64,000 nt of DNA from Citrobacter freundii (GTDB taxonomy: Bacteria; Bacteroidota; Bacteroidia; Chitinophagales; Chitinophagaceae). A program made the translations under genes and the position numbers. Each line of letters opens with the position of its first letter. Within the stretch, counting starts at the first letter, position 1. The notes below the pieces were generated by a model. It made no database searches. It was not told the origin of the DNA and saw nothing but the letters and a program-made list of their open reading frames with translations. Below are positions 60,068 through 64,000 of the stretch, one piece after another. The stretch is from the NCBI GenBank assembly GCA_003243445.1, contig QFQQ01000019.1, forward strand, positions 1 through 64,000. Direction: 5' to 3'.

Positions 60068-60613
60068 CTAGATTGTTACGTGATAAATCCTCGAATCTTC
60101 CTTCACACCGTCCTTCACACAACACGAAGCGGCTTTACCTGTTTGAATACAGGCCATCTTCGTGGAAGTGCTGAACTTCCTGAATTGTTTGGCCGGCACA
60201 AAGTTCTTGTCGACCACGGTCAGCGTTTGTTCTCCTTCCAGTGAAGATGATTTGACATCGAGGAAGTGAAATGTTTCGCCTGCGATTTCGACATGTTTAT
60301 CGTTGCCGATAGCCACGTGATCGAAATTACCGGTGATTTTCAAACCGCCGACGGAAAAGCCGGCATCTTCTACTGCTTCGCGGATGGCATCTATGTCAAC
60401 TTTCTGATTTTCTTTGAAAACGATATTAAATGCAGAATTCTTGATATCAGACTTTACTGATTCCACAAAGGGAACTGCCAGTAAAGCTTTATTGACCGCG
60501 TTGCTGCACATGGCGCATGTCAGGCCTGTTGCCTGTAATGTTGCCTTAGTGAATTGCGCACTTGCAGCCAGCGTCATGAATCCTGCTATCAATAGGACCA
60601 ATAGCTTTTTCAT
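60068..60613 (-). CDS. Exported HMA-domain protein with a second beta domain
   Basis: 181 residues. Signal peptide MKKLLVLLIAGFMTLAASA, then an HMA domain with GLTCAMCSNAVNKALLAVPFVESVKSD (~28-90). A ~90-residue region follows (GNDKHVEIAGETFHFLDVK, then TLTVVDKNFVPAKQFRKFS), with a Cys pair ASCCVKDG near the end. Probably a periplasmic copper chaperone-like protein. The gene that encodes the second HMA protein lies 21 nt upstream on the same strand. Confidence 0.83.
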   Translation of the reverse strand: MKKLLVLLIAGFMTLAASAQFTKATLQATGLTCAMCSNAVNKALLAVPFVESVKSDIKNSAFNIVFKENQKVDIDAIREAVEDAGFSVGGLKITGNFDHVAIGNDKHVEIAGETFHFLDVKSSSLEGEQTLTVVDKNFVPAKQFRKFSTSTKMACIQTGKAASCCVKDGVKEDSRIYHVTI

Positions 60614-60634
60614 AACTTATGTTTTAAAATGTGA

Positions 60635-61087
60635 TCAGTTTGTTGTTTCTGAGCAGCATGATTTACCCTTGCTGTCTGCTGAAGCGGTTTTTCCATCTTC
60701 TTTGCAGCAGGATGCTTTTTCTTTATTTGCTGCGGCTGATGGTTGCTCTTCTTTTTTTACACGCTCATATTTGCAGCAGGCATGCAGCTTGTCATACGCT
60801 TCGTCAGAACCTCTGAAGTCGCGTGTGTCATAACCGGATGCAGCCACGCTTTGCTGGATCTTTGCCGCATTGGTGCTTGAGCTGTTGTATTTAACCGTGA
60901 GGATCTTTGATTCAGTATTCCAGTCTGCTGCGCTTGCACCGGCTTTCTTTGCAGCTTTTTCGATGGTGGTTTTGCACATGCCACAATTGCCCGCCACGGA
61001 GATCGTGTCGGTTTTTGTTTGTGCGAAAGATGATGTTGCGAGTGTGAGGCAGATAGCGATTACAGAAAATATTTTAAACGTTTTCAT
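60635..61087 (-). CDS. Exported HMA-domain protein with Cys-rich tail
   Basis: About 150 residues from MKTFKIFSVIAICLTLATSSFA. An upstream frame to 61213 has no signal sequence and is ignored. The HMA domain has the variant SVAGNCGMCKTTIEKAAKKA, and the tail carries three Cys pairs (HACCKYERV, ASCCKED, KSCCSETT). The tail gives a high capacity for soft metals, so a copper or mercury sink is likely. It is in the same run as the 60068 HMA and HYC_CC_PP genes. Confidence 0.83.
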   Translation of the reverse strand: MKTFKIFSVIAICLTLATSSFAQTKTDTISVAGNCGMCKTTIEKAAKKAGASAADWNTESKILTVKYNSSSTNAAKIQQSVAASGYDTRDFRGSDEAYDKLHACCKYERVKKEEQPSAAANKEKASCCKEDGKTASADSKGKSCCSETTN

Positions 61088-61217
61088 TGTTATAATTTGA
61101 TAATGATATAAAATAGGAATAATAAAAAATAAACGCAAGTATACTTGCACGTAAATACATACGTCATTGTTATCCTGGTATAATTGCCTGATAACAATAC
61201 GTAAATTACTCACTATC

Positions 61218-61610
61218 TCATATTCTGAAAACGCAATGCTGCAGATAGGTCTCCTGTCCTTTTAACAAAGGCGGAGGCTGCGCATCTGTAAATTCCTGGA
61301 ATGGAATATTGAAAGAGGGTGTGGAAATAAATTCAGAAGGGACTTGTACAGGTATCTTTAGTAAGGCAAAATCTGCGGTTACAGAAGGCGACACTTTATG
61401 ATCGTCATCCATTTTCACCATCTTTACCTCATCCCTGCAGCAGCCATGCGAATCGGTTATATGCATACCGCATTTGCCACATTCCTTCTCAACTGTAGCA
61501 AATAACTGCGTAGAAGCAAGCCTGTTCATACAGTAATGCGAATTGATGACGATCCCACTGCTGAAAGCGAGATAACAGAGCATCAATAGTATTACGGCGA
61601 GCTTGCGCAT
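61218..61610 (-). CDS. HYC_CC_PP family protein
   Basis: 130 residues with an N-terminal membrane segment (MRKLAVILLMLCYLAFSSGI). The three hallmark motifs are present in order: NSHYCMNRL (HYC), DSHGCCRDE (CC) and DAQPPPLLKG (PP). Further Cys at KECGKCGMH. Members are found in Bacteroidota metal-stress regions; biochemical function unknown. It is the most upstream gene of this minus-strand run; the heptamer palindrome lies just upstream of it. Confidence 0.85.
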   Translation of the reverse strand: MRKLAVILLMLCYLAFSSGIVINSHYCMNRLASTQLFATVEKECGKCGMHITDSHGCCRDEVKMVKMDDDHKVSPSVTADFALLKIPVQVPSEFISTPSFNIPFQEFTDAQPPPLLKGQETYLQHCVFRI

Positions 61611-61655
61611 GGAGCAAAGATAGGGTTGATTTGGAAGAAATGCAAGGGGGGGGAG

Positions 61656-61904
61656 ACGACGGACGGCGGACGACGGACCGCAGACGGTCGTTTTTTGGAC
61701 CGCCGACCGCGGACCGCAGACGGGCGTTGATGAATCGATATGCGTGGATTTATCGCGTTAAGGAAGGTCTTAAAAAGCGAAGTATTCTTTAGACAATATT
61801 AACATCTTACCCAATGACTCGTCCGCCGTCCGCCGTCTGCGGTCCGCGGTCCTTCACTGTCGGTCTTTCGGCGGTCGGCGGTCGGCGGTCGGCCGTCGGC
61901 TGTC
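61656..61904. repeat. Class A palindrome, GC-rich 7-nt repeats, nested
   Basis: Left side: GACGACG GACGGCG GACGACG GACCGCA GACGG (61656-61690), then GACCGCC GACCGCG GACCGCA GACGGGC (61698-61724). Right side: GTCCGCC GTCCGCC GTCTGCG GTCCGCG GTCC (61819-61851), then GGCGGTC GGCGGTC GGCGGTC GGCCGTC GGCTGTC (61868-61904). All units have a 7-nt period, and the two sides are complementary around a ~95-nt AT-rich loop. It lies between the porin stop (61910) and the HYC_CC_PP gene start. Confidence 0.9.
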
Positions 61905-61909
61905 CCTCC

Positions 61910-63961
61910 TCAATTCACAAAACTCCAGTAAACCCCAAACCTCATCACCAACCCCGGATAAGGATAACCCGGTACTTCAATATTGTTTTTTGTAAAGCCA
62001 AAACCATTGGTGGAGGAGAGATTGGCCGTATTCAGGTTTTCAGCGCGATAATAGAATTTGAAACTTTTGATACGGAAATGAACATACCCTGTTACATGCG
62101 GGCGTTCATTCCTGATCGTAACAGAATCCTGGTAGAAGAAACGGCCAAGGACCGGTGAATAATTATCGCCCTTGTAAGGGGTATGATAACGCACTTCCGC
62201 GCCAAAGGCAATATCAAGATTCTTGAAACCGAGATTGCCTTCATACCCGATCCTGTTGCGCGTGAACAGTGCCGGTACGTTTACTTCTGCATTGCCTACG
62301 CGCTGCTGGTAGTACAGATCGATATGCCATTTCCAGCGGCGGCCAAGATTGACTGTTTTCTGTGCAGTAAGTTGTAACAGATTGAACAATGTCCCCTCCT
62401 GCTGCAGCTCATAATAGTTTTTTACGTACGTATAATTCGTCAGTACATAGTAGTCCGCTCCAAGACGCAATTGCAGGAAAGGCTGGTACATCGAACCAAA
62501 CAGGTGGATCGTATTTTCCTTCTTCAGATCGATCTGTGAAGGCAGCAGATAGAAACTACTGCGGTTATCAAAAATGAATGACGGCGTACGGTTCACATTT
62601 TCAAAACCCAGTAATGCATACGCCCGCCTTTTACCAATGAACCGCTGCAGCGTTCCGTAAGCGTGATAATCGCCGCTGTTATACCCTACAAAATAAAGTT
62701 TACCATTTGCTTCGATATTCCATTTCTGATTGCGGCTTCTGTTGCGGTATTCAGCATGACCGAATACATTATAAAGCGAACTGGTCCCCGTGACTTTCGA
62801 ACCGGAAAATGTCATGTTCTGTATCGCCGCGCCGACTTTAAAGAACTGCTGCAGGTTCTTTGCATCCGGGAACTGGTAGATCGAAAAATCATTAAGGATC
62901 TCTTTCCACGAATCCTTGAATTCTATTGTATCACGATTTGACGTAGGCGAGAAGGTGATATTATAGCGATCGTGATAATAGGCTGAATCAGGTACATAAT
63001 CCCGGAAATCATATCTGCGGCTGGTGAACTGGGCTGTGTATTCAAATCTCAATCTTGGATAGAATAATGGGATCACGGTTGAATCAGTAACCAGTGAATC
63101 TTTTTTTCCAAGATCATATTGCTGGCGGATGAGTACAGTAAAATCATTGTAACGATTGCCTGTACCCACATCGGTATTGAAAAAGTCGGCTGAGTATGCA
63201 GACGTGCCTCCGAGATTTGTATAGATATTGAACCTGTCTTTATACAAAGGATTGGAAAGACTGAATGTATCCTGTATGCCACCATTCTCCCCTGATTGTA
63301 TCTTATTGGCAAGAATGATCCCGTAAAGATTATATCTTTTGTTCACCGACTGATACCAGGTGGTGAACAGGTAATTATTGTGATTGCTTTTCTGGTTGCG
63401 GAAAAACCCCGAAGAGTTGATCAGCCTGTACATGAAATGGAAGTTCCAGTTAGGCTTGATGTTTTGGGTATGCATCAGTTCGATCTGCTGTTCGGCCCTG
63501 CTGCTTAGCACATAATTCAGTTCTGAATAAGGTCTTGTTGTGTTAAAAAACCGGACCCGTTCAGGTGTCCACCTGTAAATATCAAAAGCGTGAAATCCTG
63601 CATCGAACCCGGCCTCCATATTGGGCGTGAAGATGAGTGAGCGGGACGCGGTGCCTGTATTTCCCAACGTGATATTGGTTGCGGGAATGGGCCAGCGTTT
63701 GGAAAAATCGTTGATAGATGAATCGAACTTGAACGTACGGGTCGAGTCCAGGTAACGATAGCTGATGGTAATGGAATCTTCATTCTTATCCCTTCGTTTC
63801 AAACTATCGGTTCCTCCCCCGGCCCTGTTGAAGCTGCCTCCCATTTGCCGGATACGGCTTCCACCCTGCCTCAGGATGTCCCGCTGGGAAAAAGAAGGTA
63901 AAGAAGCAAACAACAGGATCGCTACAAACAGGTATGTAAAATTCAGCTTCAGCTTAGTCAT
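61910..63961 (-). CDS. Putative porin (Porin_10 type)
   Basis: About 683 residues from MTKLKLNFTYLFVAILLFASL. After the signal peptide comes an Arg/Gly-rich linker (QRDILRQGGSRIRQMGG). The rest is a long beta-barrel: repeated alternating aromatic strands (YSELNYVLSSRAEQQIELMHTQ, WNFHFMYRLINSSGFFRNQK, VNLGRRWKWHIDLYYQQRVG), ending WSFVN. Size and the ending fit the Porin_10 family of Bacteroidota. It is an outer-membrane channel of unknown substrate. Confidence 0.87.
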   Translation of the reverse strand: MTKLKLNFTYLFVAILLFASLPSFSQRDILRQGGSRIRQMGGSFNRAGGGTDSLKRRDKNEDSITISYRYLDSTRTFKFDSSINDFSKRWPIPATNITLGNTGTASRSLIFTPNMEAGFDAGFHAFDIYRWTPERVRFFNTTRPYSELNYVLSSRAEQQIELMHTQNIKPNWNFHFMYRLINSSGFFRNQKSNHNNYLFTTWYQSVNKRYNLYGIILANKIQSGENGGIQDTFSLSNPLYKDRFNIYTNLGGTSAYSADFFNTDVGTGNRYNDFTVLIRQQYDLGKKDSLVTDSTVIPLFYPRLRFEYTAQFTSRRYDFRDYVPDSAYYHDRYNITFSPTSNRDTIEFKDSWKEILNDFSIYQFPDAKNLQQFFKVGAAIQNMTFSGSKVTGTSSLYNVFGHAEYRNRSRNQKWNIEANGKLYFVGYNSGDYHAYGTLQRFIGKRRAYALLGFENVNRTPSFIFDNRSSFYLLPSQIDLKKENTIHLFGSMYQPFLQLRLGADYYVLTNYTYVKNYYELQQEGTLFNLLQLTAQKTVNLGRRWKWHIDLYYQQRVGNAEVNVPALFTRNRIGYEGNLGFKNLDIAFGAEVRYHTPYKGDNYSPVLGRFFYQDSVTIRNERPHVTGYVHFRIKSFKFYYRAENLNTANLSSTNGFGFTKNNIEVPGYPYPGLVMRFGVYWSFVN

Positions 63962-64000
63962 TTTTAAAGTACCAGGCATTTGTGATCTGCTGGTTTTAAT

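Noticed and set aside
61656..61904. CRISPR array
   Set aside because: Units are 7 nt, adjacent without spacers and arranged as a palindrome; there are no cas genes.

Overview
The window looks like chromosome from a Bacteroidota bacterium, most probably a member of the Chitinophagaceae. The evidence is the gene content: a SusC/RagA-type TonB-linked receptor, a T9SS-sorted FG-GAP protein, an orphan ECF sigma factor, stand-alone LytTR proteins, a CusA/CzcA pump fused to its TolC-like channel, a Porin_10-type porin, a HYC_CC_PP-type protein and MauE-like proteins. No rRNA, tRNA or CRISPR array was recognised. The species cannot be named from sequence alone.

Layout. 1-5.8 kb: end of a transposase-like gene, a FtsX/MacB permease with a FecR-like N-terminus, a SatD-DUF3307 pair, an XRE protein and an ECF sigma factor. 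6.1-16.4 kb: a large T9SS cargo protein, an AraC regulator, a histone-deacetylase-family hydrolase and a GH3-GH2 glycosidase pair. 16.7-28.4 kb: MscS channel, orphan SusC, small membrane proteins, LytTR, SET protein, amidohydrolase, and a glutamine amidotransferase/ATP-grasp-like/cupin group. 28.8-41.4 kb: Tex, the CusB and CusA-CusC efflux genes with a small companion, a TonB receptor behind a perfect 40-bp palindrome, and DUF418. 41.7-52.3 kb is an accessory region: a KilA-N gene with a nonsense codon, an amber-interrupted membrane protein, a DUF262-HEPN pair, XRE, a cut-short LytTR, a RadC-like JAB gene, an HTH-AbiEii pair, two further radC 3' fragments, a PIG-L deacetylase and another gene remnant. 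52.3-64 kb: S41 peptidase and AraC regulator, then a long minus-strand metal/copper-like cluster (outer-membrane proteins, three HMA-domain proteins, an AraC regulator with a Cys-x-x-Cys N-terminus, TlpA thioredoxin, HYC_CC_PP protein) and a porin.

The most striking structure is non-coding. The intergenic spaces carry several families of imperfect palindromes whose arms are themselves short tandem repeats: a 7-nt-period family (GATGGCC / GACCGCC-like), a 9-nt-period family (GGTTCCAGA / GGTTTAATA-like), and a ~225-bp family with CGCAGATTT-type arms ending in GCGTAAGGTTCCCGC. There is also a ~135-bp element carrying a terminator-like hairpin, and a short AACTAGCAAGTTGGG motif. Most copies lie between two genes read in the same direction, often directly upstream of a start or downstream of a stop. 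Together with the radC-linked accessory region they are the best candidates here for undescribed biology. All functional statements about them are inference.
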